64,000 bases of DNA from Hymenobacter cellulosivorans (GTDB lineage Bacteria > Bacteroidota > Bacteroidia > Cytophagales > Hymenobacteraceae): the NCBI RefSeq assembly GCF_022919135.1, contig NZ_CP095049.1:5713001-5777000 (forward strand), written 5' to 3'. The first letter of the stretch is position 1, and each line of letters opens with the position of its first letter. The notes under the pieces were generated by a model. The model saw only the letters and a program-made list of their open reading frames with translations, had not been told where the DNA came from and did no database searches. This document shows, one piece after another, positions 33,861-43,800 of the stretch. A program made the position numbers and the translations under genes.

Positions 33861-36800
33861 TTGACGCTCCTGCTTTCTTCTCCCCGCTCTTCCGGCTGGC
33901 GACTTATCCGCTCAGTATTGGGCGTGCTGGCCGGCATTGCCCTGGCCCTGGCCCTGTATTATTACTTCACCGGCGACGACTACACGCTGCGGGTGCAGGA
34001 AATAGCCCAGCTCAAACCTGTACCCACCGTGCTCCAACACGTGCGGGTCGGGCTGGATGAGCTACCAGTGCGCGTCAATGGCTATCTGGTCAGCGCTACC
34101 CACGACGTGACCGGGCCCTTCGTGCGGCCCGACGCAGCCGTGGCCTTGCTCGGGCTGCTGGCTGTGGCATTAGTCTTTTACCTGGCCGTTATCAGCACCT
34201 TGCCGCGCTTGTCGTTTGTGGCGGGTATGGCTCTGCTGTTCTTCCTGCTGATGTCTTTCAATGCTGACATGCTCGGCGTTTTCGACTCGCGGGAGCAGTA
34301 CTTCCTGATTCTGACCCTGGCCACGCTGGGCGTACCGGCCTACGTGTTTCACGCCTTCTGGTCAGATGTGCCGCTGGGCCGCCGCTTGCTCACTTTTGCC
34401 TTGCTGGTGGCAGGCTTAGCCGCCCTGCTGTTTCAGCGCAGCGAAAACCCCGCCGATACTACTGCCTTGCACCTGGTAAGCTACGCTACCAGCAGCGGCG
34501 CGGCGGCCGTAGCGCTGCTGGTGCTCTGGCTGAGCATCGAGAATATTTATGGATTGCTGTGGTTTAACTCCCAGGCAGAAAACCCGGGCAGCCGCTTCGG
34601 CATCCTGCCGTTTTTGCTGGCCAGCGGCCTGTACTTGGGCACGCTGCTGCTGTATTACTGGAACAATGGCGAGCTACTCATTCTGCCCGGCGTTAATCTG
34701 GACCCGCTCGTGTTGCTGGTGCCAGCCGCTGTTATCAGCTGGCTGAACTTGCGCCGCCGGGCGGCTACCTACGAAGAGTTTGTGCCGTTTGAGGCAGCCC
34801 AGCTGCTATTTCTGGTGCTGCTTACGGTGGCGGCGGGCTTTCTGGGCTTTGCCTTTGCCACTGCTAATGACCCGCTGCTCAGCGCCGCCCGCGACTTTAC
34901 GGCCCTAGCCCTGCTCTGCGTAGGTACGGCCTTCCTAATTTACGTGCTCTTCAACTTCGTTACCCTGATTCGGCAGAAGCTGCGGGTGTTTCGGGTGGTG
35001 TACGAGCCCAAACGCTTGCCCTTCTACATTGTGTACGTGGTGGGTATCGGCAGCCTGCTGGCCGTGGAAATGCGCAACAATTTCTTCGTACTCGACCAGG
35101 TGCAGGCCGGTTACTTCAACAACGTGGGCGACCTGACCCGCCTCCAGAGTGAGGAGCAGCCCAATGCCGATGGGCTGGCCTTGCTGGCCGAGCGGTACTA
35201 CGCCGAAAGTGACGTGCTCGACCAGCACAACCACCGCGCCAGCATGGGCCGGGCGGCGTTGTACCATTTCCGCTCCCAACGTCAGAATGAAATAAATGCT
35301 TTGCGTCGGGCCTTGAACCGAGCTCCGTCGGAAAAGATTTCCCTGCGCCTGGCTGCTCTGTATAATGAGCCTGGTGACTTTTTCGACCGGCTTGCCGTAC
35401 TGCGCCAAGGCATCAAAAACACGCCCCGCAGCGCCCGCCTGGCCAACGACCTGGCCCAGCTTTACACCCGCTCCACCCTCACCGACTCGGTAGATTATTA
35501 TCTGCAGCGCGCTGAGGCGCTGGCCCCCAACAGCCCGGCCGTGGAAACCAACCGGCTGGCTTTCCTGATTCAGGATCAGCAAATGGAGGCTGCCCGCAAG
35601 CTGATTGCCGAACGGAAAAGCGGCACTGATAATGCCGCCTGGTCCAGCAACGTCTCCCTGCTTCACCTGCTTAGTGGCAAACCCCGAAAACCGGCCACCA
35701 CGGAGTTGCCTTCCCCGGTGCTGACTACGGCCGAGTTTGCCCGCCTCTACCACGACGCCCTGCACCGCACTGCCCTGGCCGATGTAAGTCAGCTCGGACT
35801 GCTGGAGCGCCTGGCCCAGCAGCCCGACAACAGTCCCTACGCCGACCAGCTGACCTTTCTGCGGGCCCTGACCCAGCACTACGGTGGCCAAACCGTGGCC
35901 GCGCAAAACACCCTGCTACCGCTCACCACCGGAAATTCCGCGGGCAGCGCCTACTACCAGAACCTGTGGGGACTGTGGCTGTTGGAGCAACGCCAGTACA
36001 AGCCCGCCGCTGCCCGCTTGGCCGATGCCCGCCGCAATGGCTACGCGGAAGCTGCCTTGTTCCGGGCTTACGCACTGGCCTTGCTCAACCAGCCCGACTC
36101 AGCCCGGGTGTCGGCTCAGCAAGCCCTATCGGATAAGACCTTTGGCACCAGCCAACGGGCCCAGCGGTTGCTGTCTGTTCTGAACCTGGACTTTAATACG
36201 CAATATCCCACAGCACCCGACTCAATAAAAGCTCAGTATTTGGTATTGCGAGGCGCATCATTGTACCCGGAAAGCCTCGTACCGCGGGCGGCGGGTCTGA
36301 GTCCCCCAGCTTCCCGCGAGGCGGCCTTGCTGGCCCAGATTCCCCGGGCCGTGCAGGCCGGACAGTTGCCAGCGGCACAGCAGGCCCTGGAGCTCTTTGC
36401 CCCAAAACCCGCTACGGCGACGCCCGCCAGCTCGGCCTGGAATGTGCTCCGCGGCCAGCTTTACTTGCAAGGTAAGCAGCTGCCCCAGTTGCGCACCGTG
36501 GTGCAGCAAGGCTATTTCAGCCGCCTCGACCAGCCATACAAACTGTATTACCAGGCAGCCCTGGCCCAACTGGACAACAACGCGCCCCAAGCCACCAAGC
36601 GCTACGCCAGAGTAGTAGAGCAGGCTCCGTTTCTGGAAGCTGCCGTGCTGGCAGCCGCCGACTTCTACCTGAGCCGCCAACAGGACATGCCGGCCTACAA
36701 CGCCTTGCTCAAGGGGCTGGAATACAACCCGGAGTCGGTGCCCTTGCTGAAAGCCTATACGCTGGCCGCTATTCCAGCAGGTTTGAGTGAATATGCTGCA

Positions 36801-36914
36801 GCTTCCCTGGAAAAACTGCGCCCATTGCTTTCACCCGCGGAATACAGTACCTTTCTTTCGCAGTACAACGCCCGGCGCGCCTCCCAAACGGCTGCCGCTA
36901 CTCCCTGGAATTAG
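33861..36914 (+). CDS. Large polytopic membrane protein with TPR-like C-terminal half
   Basis: 1017 residues from the TTG at 33861. About ten to eleven hydrophobic segments fill residues 10-410, starting VLGVLAGIALALALYYYF and including VALLGLLAVALVFYLAVI and IVYVVGIGSLLAVEM. From about 430 the protein is helical and repetitive, with TPR-like pairs such as NEINALRRALNRAPSEKISL, DSVDYYLQRAEALAPNSPAV and QRAQRLLSVLNLD, and a final EYNPESVPLLKAYTLAAIPA. Similar layouts (membrane domain plus TPR) occur in O-antigen ligase-like and cell-envelope assembly proteins, but I recognise no ligase motif. Function unknown. Ten bases after gatC, 18 before the ABC ATPase, so probably an operon. Confidence 0.8.
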   Translation: MTLLLSSPRSSGWRLIRSVLGVLAGIALALALYYYFTGDDYTLRVQEIAQLKPVPTVLQHVRVGLDELPVRVNGYLVSATHDVTGPFVRPDAAVALLGLLAVALVFYLAVISTLPRLSFVAGMALLFFLLMSFNADMLGVFDSREQYFLILTLATLGVPAYVFHAFWSDVPLGRRLLTFALLVAGLAALLFQRSENPADTTALHLVSYATSSGAAAVALLVLWLSIENIYGLLWFNSQAENPGSRFGILPFLLASGLYLGTLLLYYWNNGELLILPGVNLDPLVLLVPAAVISWLNLRRRAATYEEFVPFEAAQLLFLVLLTVAAGFLGFAFATANDPLLSAARDFTALALLCVGTAFLIYVLFNFVTLIRQKLRVFRVVYEPKRLPFYIVYVVGIGSLLAVEMRNNFFVLDQVQAGYFNNVGDLTRLQSEEQPNADGLALLAERYYAESDVLDQHNHRASMGRAALYHFRSQRQNEINALRRALNRAPSEKISLRLAALYNEPGDFFDRLAVLRQGIKNTPRSARLANDLAQLYTRSTLTDSVDYYLQRAEALAPNSPAVETNRLAFLIQDQQMEAARKLIAERKSGTDNAAWSSNVSLLHLLSGKPRKPATTELPSPVLTTAEFARLYHDALHRTALADVSQLGLLERLAQQPDNSPYADQLTFLRALTQHYGGQTVAAQNTLLPLTTGNSAGSAYYQNLWGLWLLEQRQYKPAAARLADARRNGYAEAALFRAYALALLNQPDSARVSAQQALSDKTFGTSQRAQRLLSVLNLDFNTQYPTAPDSIKAQYLVLRGASLYPESLVPRAAGLSPPASREAALLAQIPRAVQAGQLPAAQQALELFAPKPATATPASSAWNVLRGQLYLQGKQLPQLRTVVQQGYFSRLDQPYKLYYQAALAQLDNNAPQATKRYARVVEQAPFLEAAVLAAADFYLSRQQDMPAYNALLKGLEYNPESVPLLKAYTLAAIPAGLSEYAAASLEKLRPLLSPAEYSTFLSQYNARRASQTAAATPWN

Positions 36915-36932
36915 GACCAAACCTAGCTGCCC

Positions 36933-37646
36933 ATGTTACATCCAGTAATTGAAACCCTCGACATTGCGAAGGAATACCAGATGGGCACGGAGCTCATCCA
37001 GGCACTACGGTCCGTCACCATCACCATCCAGCGGGGCGAGTATGTAGCCTTCATGGGGCCTTCGGGTTCGGGCAAATCCACGCTGATGAACATCGTGGGC
37101 TGCCTCGACACACCCACACGAGGTACCTACATCCTGAATGGCAAAAACGTCAGCAGCATGTCGGACAATCAGCTGGCCGACGTGCGCAACAAGGAAATCG
37201 GCTTCATTTTCCAGAGCTTCAACCTGCTGCCCCGGGCCACATCCCTCGACAACGTGGCTCTGCCCCTGATTTATGCCGGCTACAGCAAGTCAGACCGGGA
37301 GGAGAAAGCCATGCTGGCCCTCAAGAGCGTAGGCCTCGACACCCGCGCCAAGCACAAGCCCAATGAGCTGTCCGGCGGTCAGCGCCAGCGCGTAGCCATT
37401 GCTCGGGCCTTAGTCAACGACCCCAGCGTGTTGTTGGCCGACGAACCAACCGGTGCCCTCGACTCCAAGACCAGTCACGAAATTATGGACTTGTTTGAGG
37501 CCCTTTACGCCAAAGGCAATACCATTATCATGGTAACCCACGAAGAGGATATTGCCAACTTTGCCCACCGCATCGTGCGCCTGCGCGACGGGCAGGTGGA
37601 GTCGGATGTGGTTAACCACAAAGTGGCGACCCACATCCTCAGCTGA
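36933..37646 (+). CDS. ABC transporter ATP-binding protein, MacB/LolD type
   Basis: 237 residues. Walker [11 protein letters not shown] loop [11 protein letters not shown], signature [15 protein letters not shown], Walker [14 protein letters not shown] loop IIMVTHEED. Sequence style ([19 protein letters not shown] read in parts, LDTPTRGTY) is that of MacB/LolD/FtsE-like ATPases, which act with FtsX-like permeases. No such permease is adjacent; the preceding membrane protein is not FtsX-like. Confidence 0.93.
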   Translation: MLHPVIETLDIAKEYQMGTELIQALRSVTITIQRGEYVAFMGPSGSGKSTLMNIVGCLDTPTRGTYILNGKNVSSMSDNQLADVRNKEIGFIFQSFNLLPRATSLDNVALPLIYAGYSKSDREEKAMLALKSVGLDTRAKHKPNELSGGQRQRVAIARALVNDPSVLLADEPTGALDSKTSHEIMDLFEALYAKGNTIIMVTHEEDIANFAHRIVRLRDGQVESDVVNHKVATHILS

Positions 37647-37739
37647 CTTTCCAAGGACGAGCTGCCGACATTGAGCTGACTTTTTTGTTCATGTTTTTTC
37701 TGCAACCTCAGCTCCTGCCCTCTGTCCTTCGTTCATTGC

Positions 37740-38291
37740 ATGAAGATCTACACCAAAACCGGCGACAAAGGCCTTACTTCGCTTATTGGCGGCACCCGGG
37801 TTCCTAAGTCCAGCCTGCGCATCGAGTGCTACGGCACCGTCGACGAGCTCAACTCCTACATCGGCCTGGTGCGTGACCAGGAAGTAAACCTCAGCCGCCG
37901 CGACCTGCTCAAGGAAATCCAGGACCGGCTCTTCACAATGGGCGCCTCGCTGGCTTCCGATCCGGAGAAGTCGAAGATGAAAATTCCGGATCTGCACGAG
38001 GAAGACGTCCTGCTGCTGGAGCGCGAAATGGACCGGATGAACGAGACGCTGCCCGAGTTGCGGGTGTTCATTCTGCCTGGCGGCCACCCTTCCGTATCCT
38101 ACGCCCACGTGGCCCGCTGCGTGTGCCGCCGCGCCGAACGACTGGTTATTGCCCTGCGCGAAGACTCCTTCGTAGCCGAACTCGTGGTGATGTACCTCAA
38201 CCGTTTATCGGACTATTTATTCGTGCTCAGCCGCCAGATGGCGCACGAATTGAATGCCGAAGAAGTTACCTGGAAACCGCGCCTCTCCTAG
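37740..38291 (+). CDS. PduO-type ATP:cob(I)alamin adenosyltransferase
   Basis: 183 residues. MKIYTKTGDKGLTSLIGGTRVPK is the ATP-binding N-terminus of the PduO family; RIECYGTVDELNSYIG, LPGGHPSVSYAHVARCVCRRAER and LNRLSDYLFVLSR follow (each read as a block). It makes adenosylcobalamin from cob(I)alamin and ATP. No other cobalamin gene is present in the window. Confidence 0.94.
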   Translation: MKIYTKTGDKGLTSLIGGTRVPKSSLRIECYGTVDELNSYIGLVRDQEVNLSRRDLLKEIQDRLFTMGASLASDPEKSKMKIPDLHEEDVLLLEREMDRMNETLPELRVFILPGGHPSVSYAHVARCVCRRAERLVIALREDSFVAELVVMYLNRLSDYLFVLSRQMAHELNAEEVTWKPRLS

Positions 38292-38357
38292 GCCCGTTTC
38301 AGGGATATTGCCTCTATCTCCCACCCGCTCTTTTCCCACTCTCCCACTATCCTGCTT

Positions 38358-39422
38358 ATGCTCGACACACTCACTATTCGGACCCAGCGCACCACGGCCT
38401 CCCGCCTTCAGGAGCTGGATCCTGCCAACCTTGAATTCGGCAAGGTATTCTCCGACCACATGTTTGTTGTCGACTATCAGGATGGCGAATGGCAGGAGCC
38501 CCAGATTGTGCCCTACGGCGACATGGCCGTCAGCCCTGCTAACTCGGCTCTGCACTACGGTCAGGCTATTTTTGAGGGCATGAAGGCCTACAAAAACCCG
38601 CAGGGCGAAATTGCCCTGTTCCGTCCCTACGACAACCTGCAGCGTCTCAACCTCTCGGCGGAGCGCATGTGCATGCCGCAGATTCCCGAGGAGCTGTTTA
38701 TGCAGGGCTTGTCCCAGCTTATTCGCCTCGACGCCAACTGGGTTCCTAAAGCCCCTGGCAGCGCCCTATACATCCGGCCTTTCATGTTTGCTACGGATGG
38801 TTTCATCGGCGTACGCCCCTCAGACAACTACCGTTTCATGATCTTCACTTGCCCGGTTGGCTTGTACTATAACAAGCCTTTGCGCGTTCGTTTCGAAGAG
38901 AAGTTCGTTCGCTCAGCCGAAGGTGGCGCCGGCTACGCCAAGGCTGCCGGCAACTACGGCGCAGCTATGTGGCCCACCAAGCTGGCCCAGCAAGAAGGTT
39001 ACCACCAGTTGCTCTGGACCGATTCATCGGCCCACCAGTTTATCGAGGAATCGGGCACGATGAACGTTATGTTTGTCATCGACGGCAAGGTGATTACGCC
39101 TGCCCTGAGCACTTCGATTCTGGATGGCATCACCCGGAAGAGTGTGCTGCAAGTAGCCCGCGACCTGGGCATGCCCGTGGAAGAGCGTAAGGTGTCGGCT
39201 ACGGAAGTAATGACAGCCCAGGCCAACGGCACGCTGCAAGAGGCTTTCGGAGTAGGCACCGCTGCCACCATTGCTCCCATTGCCACTATTGGCTACCAGG
39301 GCCAGGATTATAACCTGCCTACGCCGACTGCTAACTCATTTTCGCAGAAAGCCAGTGCCATGCTAAGTGACATTCGCACGGGCGAGGCCCCCGACACCCA
39401 CCAGTGGATGGTGCAGGTATAG
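38358..39422 (+). CDS. ilvE: Branched-chain amino acid aminotransferase
   Basis: 354 residues, class IV PLP enzyme of the BCAT II type. LHYGQAIFEGMKAY, YIRPFMFATDGFIGV, GGAGYAKAAGNYGAA with the PLP Lys, and SGTMNVMFVIDGKVITPALS are visible. Catalyses the last step of valine, leucine and isoleucine synthesis and the first of their breakdown. The ATG at 38358 is followed by LDTLTIRTQRTTASR, a usual start for the family. It ends in a strong terminator. Confidence 0.95.
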   Translation: MLDTLTIRTQRTTASRLQELDPANLEFGKVFSDHMFVVDYQDGEWQEPQIVPYGDMAVSPANSALHYGQAIFEGMKAYKNPQGEIALFRPYDNLQRLNLSAERMCMPQIPEELFMQGLSQLIRLDANWVPKAPGSALYIRPFMFATDGFIGVRPSDNYRFMIFTCPVGLYYNKPLRVRFEEKFVRSAEGGAGYAKAAGNYGAAMWPTKLAQQEGYHQLLWTDSSAHQFIEESGTMNVMFVIDGKVITPALSTSILDGITRKSVLQVARDLGMPVEERKVSATEVMTAQANGTLQEAFGVGTAATIAPIATIGYQGQDYNLPTPTANSFSQKASAMLSDIRTGEAPDTHQWMVQV

Positions 39423-39448
39423 GGGCTTAAAAATGCCTGTATAAGGCT

Positions 39449-39488
39449 ACGCCCGCTGCCGATAACAATTCGGCGGCGGGCGTTTTGC
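39449..39488 (+). terminator. Terminator of ilvE
   Basis: 13-bp arms 39449-39461 and 39471-39483 (ACGCCCGCTGCCG with one G-U pair), then TTTTG. Confidence 0.85.
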
Positions 39489-39494
39489 ATTAGT

Positions 39495-39502
39495 TACCTT
39501 TG
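39495..39502 (+). promoter_or_regulatory. -7 promoter element of prfB
   Basis: TACCTTTG, 39 nt before the prfB ATG. No clear -33 element. Confidence 0.5.
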
Positions 39503-39541
39503 CTTAACACCCATTTTTTTCAACATTCATCTTTTTTTCCA

Positions 39542-40619
39542 ATGACCCAAGACCAGGTTAAGGAATTGAAGGGCCGCGCTGAGGCCTTGAGGAGGTACCT
39601 TTGACTACGACAACCGCAAAGCTCAGGTCGTAGAAACCGAGAAGCAGACGACAGCCCCAGGCTTCTGGGATGATTCCAAGAAGGCGGAAGCTATCCTGAA
39701 GGACATCAAAACCGTTAAAGTCTGGACCGACGACTTCGAAAAAGTAGATAAGGCCGTTGGCGAACTAGAAGTCTTATTTGACTTTTACCGCGAAGGCGAC
39801 GTTACGGAAGCTGAGATTCAGCAGGAGTTCGATTCTACGCAGCAACTCGTGGAACAGCTTGAGTTTAAGCGCATGCTCTCCGACGAGGAAGACCAGCTTT
39901 CGGCCATTATCGACATTAACCCCGGCGCGGGCGGTACCGAAAGCCAGGACTGGGCCGAGATGCTGATGCGCATGTACATCATGTGGGGTGAAAAGCACGG
40001 CTTCAGCGTGCGCCAGCTCAGCTACCAGCCCGGGGAAGGTGCCGGTATCAAGTCGGCCTCGCTGGAAATCGACGGCGACTTTGCCTACGGCTACCTCAAA
40101 AGCGAAATCGGCGTGCACCGCCTCGTGCGCATCTCCCCTTTCGACAGCAGTGGGCGCCGCCACACGTCCTTTGCCTCGGTTTTCGCCTACCCGGTAGTCG
40201 ACGAAACCATCAATATTCAGATCAATCCGGCCGACATTACCTGGGACACGTACCGGGCTGGGGGAGCCGGGGGACAGAATGTGAACAAGGTAGAAACTGC
40301 CGTGCGCCTCACCCACGCGCCATCGGGCATCATCATCGCCGTCCAGATCGAGCGGAGCCAGCTCATGAACAAGGAACACGCTTTACGCATGCTCAAGTCG
40401 CGGCTCTACCAGATCGAGATGGACAAGCGACACGCTGAGCGCGACAAGATCGAAGCGGGCAAGAAGCGTATCGACTTCGGCTCCCAGATCCGCAATTATG
40501 TATTGCATCCTTACAAGCTGATAAAGGATCTGCGTACCGGAATAGAGCGTACCGATGTACAGGCTGTATTGGACGGCGACCTTGATGAATACATCAAAGG
40601 TTTTTTAATGCAAAACTAA
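39542..40619 (+). CDS. prfB: Peptide chain release factor 2 with programmed +1 frameshift
   Basis: The ATG at 39542 opens a 20-codon frame ([20 protein letters not shown]) that ends in an in-frame TGA at 39602-39604. Slipping +1 at CTT-TGA-C lets translation go on from GAC at 39603 to the stop at 40619, giving 358 residues. AGGAGG at 39590-39595, three bases before the CTT, is the stimulatory Shine-Dalgarno-like site, as in E. coli prfB. The protein has the RF2-specific SPF tripeptide ([11 protein letters not shown]) and the GGQ motif ([10 protein letters not shown], near residue 243). It releases peptides at UGA and UAA and autoregulates through the shift. Confidence 0.97.
39590..39605 (+). 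promoter_or_regulatory. Programmed +1 frameshift signal of prfB
   Basis: AGGAGG-TAC-CTT-TGA-C: Shine-Dalgarno-like hexamer, 3-nt spacer, CTT slippery codon, TGA, C. Spacing equals that of the E. coli signal. Confidence 0.95.
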
Positions 40620-40898
40620 TTTTAGCGTTATATCGCTGAAAGCAAATATACTAACAAGCTACACCCCAATACCAGCTTTTGTAGGCTGGAATTAGTAACT
40701 TGTACATATCCGGTGTGGGCTACGATAGCACCCGGGAAGAGTTGGATGAGGCGGTTGAGCAGGAAAACTAGTCATAACTAGCATCTTCCCTATGTTTCCT
40801 AAAAGTTGCGAAATGCCGTTTTTCCCGCTATACTTGCCCTATTCGCCCACTTTCACAACTATCTCTTTTACCTTTTCACTCACCAAACCAAAAGTCAA
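40620..40898. other. Intergenic region upstream of the first susC
   Basis: 279 bp. It should contain the susC promoter but no full consensus is clear. A 24-codon frame from the TTG at 40700 to the TAG at 40771 (LYISGVGYDSTREELDEAV) has coding-like composition and an amphipathic acidic end; it may be a tiny gene or the remnant of one. No signal upstream of it is obvious. Confidence 0.4.
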
Positions 40899-43800
40899 AT
40901 GAAAAAACTCTTATTTATGGTCATCCTGCTGATGACTAGCCTGTTGCAGCAGGCCATCGCGCAGGATCGGACCATTTCGGGACGGGTCACTGACCAGGCC
41001 AACGGTCAGGGATTGCCCGGGGTTACCGTGCTGGTGAAGGGCACCACGATTGGTGCTTCTACTGGCGCGGATGGCTCCTACTCACTGAGTGTACCGGCTT
41101 CAGCTACTACGCTTTCTTTTACTTCGATTGGCTACACGGCCATTGAGCGGCCTATTGGTGCTAGCACTTCTATTGACGTAGCCCTTGGTACCGACACTAA
41201 GACGCTAGGCGAAGTAGTAGTAACGGCTCTGGGTGTTGAAAGAACCCGGAACTCGCTGGCTTACTCGGCTACGCAGATCGAATCTAGCGATATCACGGTA
41301 GCGCGTAACCCCAACGCCATCAACTCGCTTTCGGGCAAAGTTGCTGGTCTGGCTATCACGCAGCCCAACACGCCCGGCGGTTCGAGCAACGTGGTTATCC
41401 GTGGTACCAAGTCGCTGTTCGGTAGCAACCAAGCGCTGTTCGTAGTAGACGGTGTGCCAATCAGTAACTTGAACACGAACTCTACGGACCAGGCAACGGG
41501 TCGGGGTGGTTATGACTACGGTAACGCTGCCGGCGACCTTAACCCCGACGATATTGCTTCTACTACCGTACTGAAAGGTGCTGCTGCCACTGCTCTCTAT
41601 GGCGAGCGGGGCTCTAACGGTGTAATTCTGATTACGACCAAAAAAGGCCGTCGTGGCTTCAACGTGACCCTGAATACGGGTGTAACGGCTGGCAAAATCG
41701 ACAAAAGCACGTTCATCAAATACCAGGACAAGTACGGTGCCGGCTACGGTCAGTACTACTCCTCTGATGATGGGTTCTTCAACCTAGACGCCGATGACAA
41801 CCTGGTAGCCCCGACCTCGGAAGACGCTTCGTATGGTGGCCGTTTCAATCCAAACCTGCTGGTTCGTCAGTGGGGCTCTTACACGCCTGGTTCGCCTACG
41901 TTTGGCCGTGCTACTCCTTGGGTAGCTGCAGCCAATGGCCCTATCGACTTTTTTGAAACTGCCGTTTCTACGTTGAACAGCATCTCCCTTGATGGTGGCA
42001 ACGATATGGGTAGCTTCAAGATTGGCTACTCCAACAACGTAGAGCGTGGTATCCTGCCTAACAGCCGCATCAATAAGGATATCGTCAACTTCGCTGGTTC
42101 GATGAACATGAACTCGAAGCTGACCGTGAGCACGACGGTGAACTTCACTCGTTTGACTGGCCTGGGCCGTTACGGCTCGGGTTATGGCTCGGAGAACATC
42201 ATGACGAACTTCCGTCAGTGGTGGCAGACCAACGTAGATATCAAGGAGCAGAAGGAAGCCTATGAGCGCGACCAGACCAACGCCACCTGGAACTACGCCA
42301 GCCCCGAGAATGATGACTTCTCGCCTATCTTCTGGAACAACCCCTACTTTGTTCGCTACAAGAACTACGAAAACGACGAGCGTTACCGCACGTTCGGCAA
42401 CGTAGCCGCCACGTACAAATTTGCTGATTGGTTCAATGTTCTGGGCCGCGTAACGGTTGACTCCTACGACGAAATGCAGGAAGAGCGTTCGGCTGTAGGT
42501 AGTACCCAGGCCAGCTACGTACCGTTCTACTCACGTTACAACAACACGTACCGCGAGTTCAACTACGACCTGATCGGTAACTTCACCAAGAACTTCAACG
42601 AAGACTTCAGCTTCCAAGGCCTGATCGGTGCTAACCTGCGTCGTCAGTACCGTTCCTCTATCTTCGCTATCACCAACGGTGGCCTGGCTCTGCCCGAAGT
42701 ATATGCTCTGACGAACACAGTAAGCCCGCTGGAAGCTCCGACCGAAACCCAAACCAGTGTTGGGGTTGATGGTATTTTCGCAAGCGCCACGCTCGGCTAC
42801 CGTGACCGCATCTTCCTGGACCTGACTGCCCGTCGCGACAAGTCGACTACTCTGCGCAAAGGCAACAACACGTTCGTATATCCTTCTGCCTCGCTGGGTT
42901 ACGTATTCTCGGAAACCTTCCGTGAAACGGCTCCTTGGTTGTCGTACGGTAAAGCCCGTATCAGCTATGCTGAAGTAGGTGCTGGTACAAGCGCGCTGAA
43001 CATCTATGATAGCTACCGCCAGAACGCTGCTCTGGGCAACGCTGCTATTTCGTATCTGCCCCGCACCAAAAACAACGAGGATCTGGTGCCTGAGCGTACC
43101 CGTAGCGGTGAAGTAGGTTTGGAACTGTCTTTCCTGGAAAATCGTCTGGGTATCGAAGGCGCCTTCTACCAAACGAACACGGTTAACCAGATCATTCCAT
43201 TGCGTATCTCCACGGCCACTGGCTACAATGCTCGTTATGTAAACTCGGGTGAAGTACGCAACCGCGGTGTAGAATTGACGGGTTATGTAATGCCCGTACG
43301 CAACGACAACATCACCTGGAAGCTGGCAGCCAACTGGACCCGTAACCGCAACGAAGTATTGTCGCTGTTCGAAGGTGTTGACAATATTGTACTGGCAACT
43401 TACAACGGTGGTGTTACCTCTAACGCTGCTGTTGGTGAGGCTTTCGGTGTTATCACTGGTACCGATTTCGTTTACCTCAATGGTCAAAAAGTTGTAGACG
43501 AGGAAGGTTACTACCTCCAGAGCTCCGCTAACACCCGTATTGCTGATCCGAACCCGAAGTGGCGTGGTGGTATTACCAACACGGTTACGTACAAAGGCTT
43601 GTCGCTGAACTTCCTGATTGACATCCGCAAAGGTGGCCAGGTGTTCTCGCTCGACCGCTACTATGGCCAGGCTACCGGCTTGACCCCAGAAACGGCTGAT
43701 CTCAACGATTTGGGCAATGAATCACGTGCTCCAATCGTGCAGAACGCTGATGGCAGCTATGCTTCGAACAGTGGTGGTGTAATCCTGCCCGGCGTGTTTG

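Noticed and set aside
34935-35906. 323-codon minus-strand frame
   Set aside because: Antisense to the membrane/TPR gene, no start signal or domain.
39849-40619. prfB starting at 39849 as a 256-residue protein
   Set aside because: The conserved RF2 N-terminus lies upstream and is reached by the programmed frameshift.
42531-43487. 318-codon minus-strand frame in susC 1
   Set aside because: Antisense shadow of a highly biased susC.
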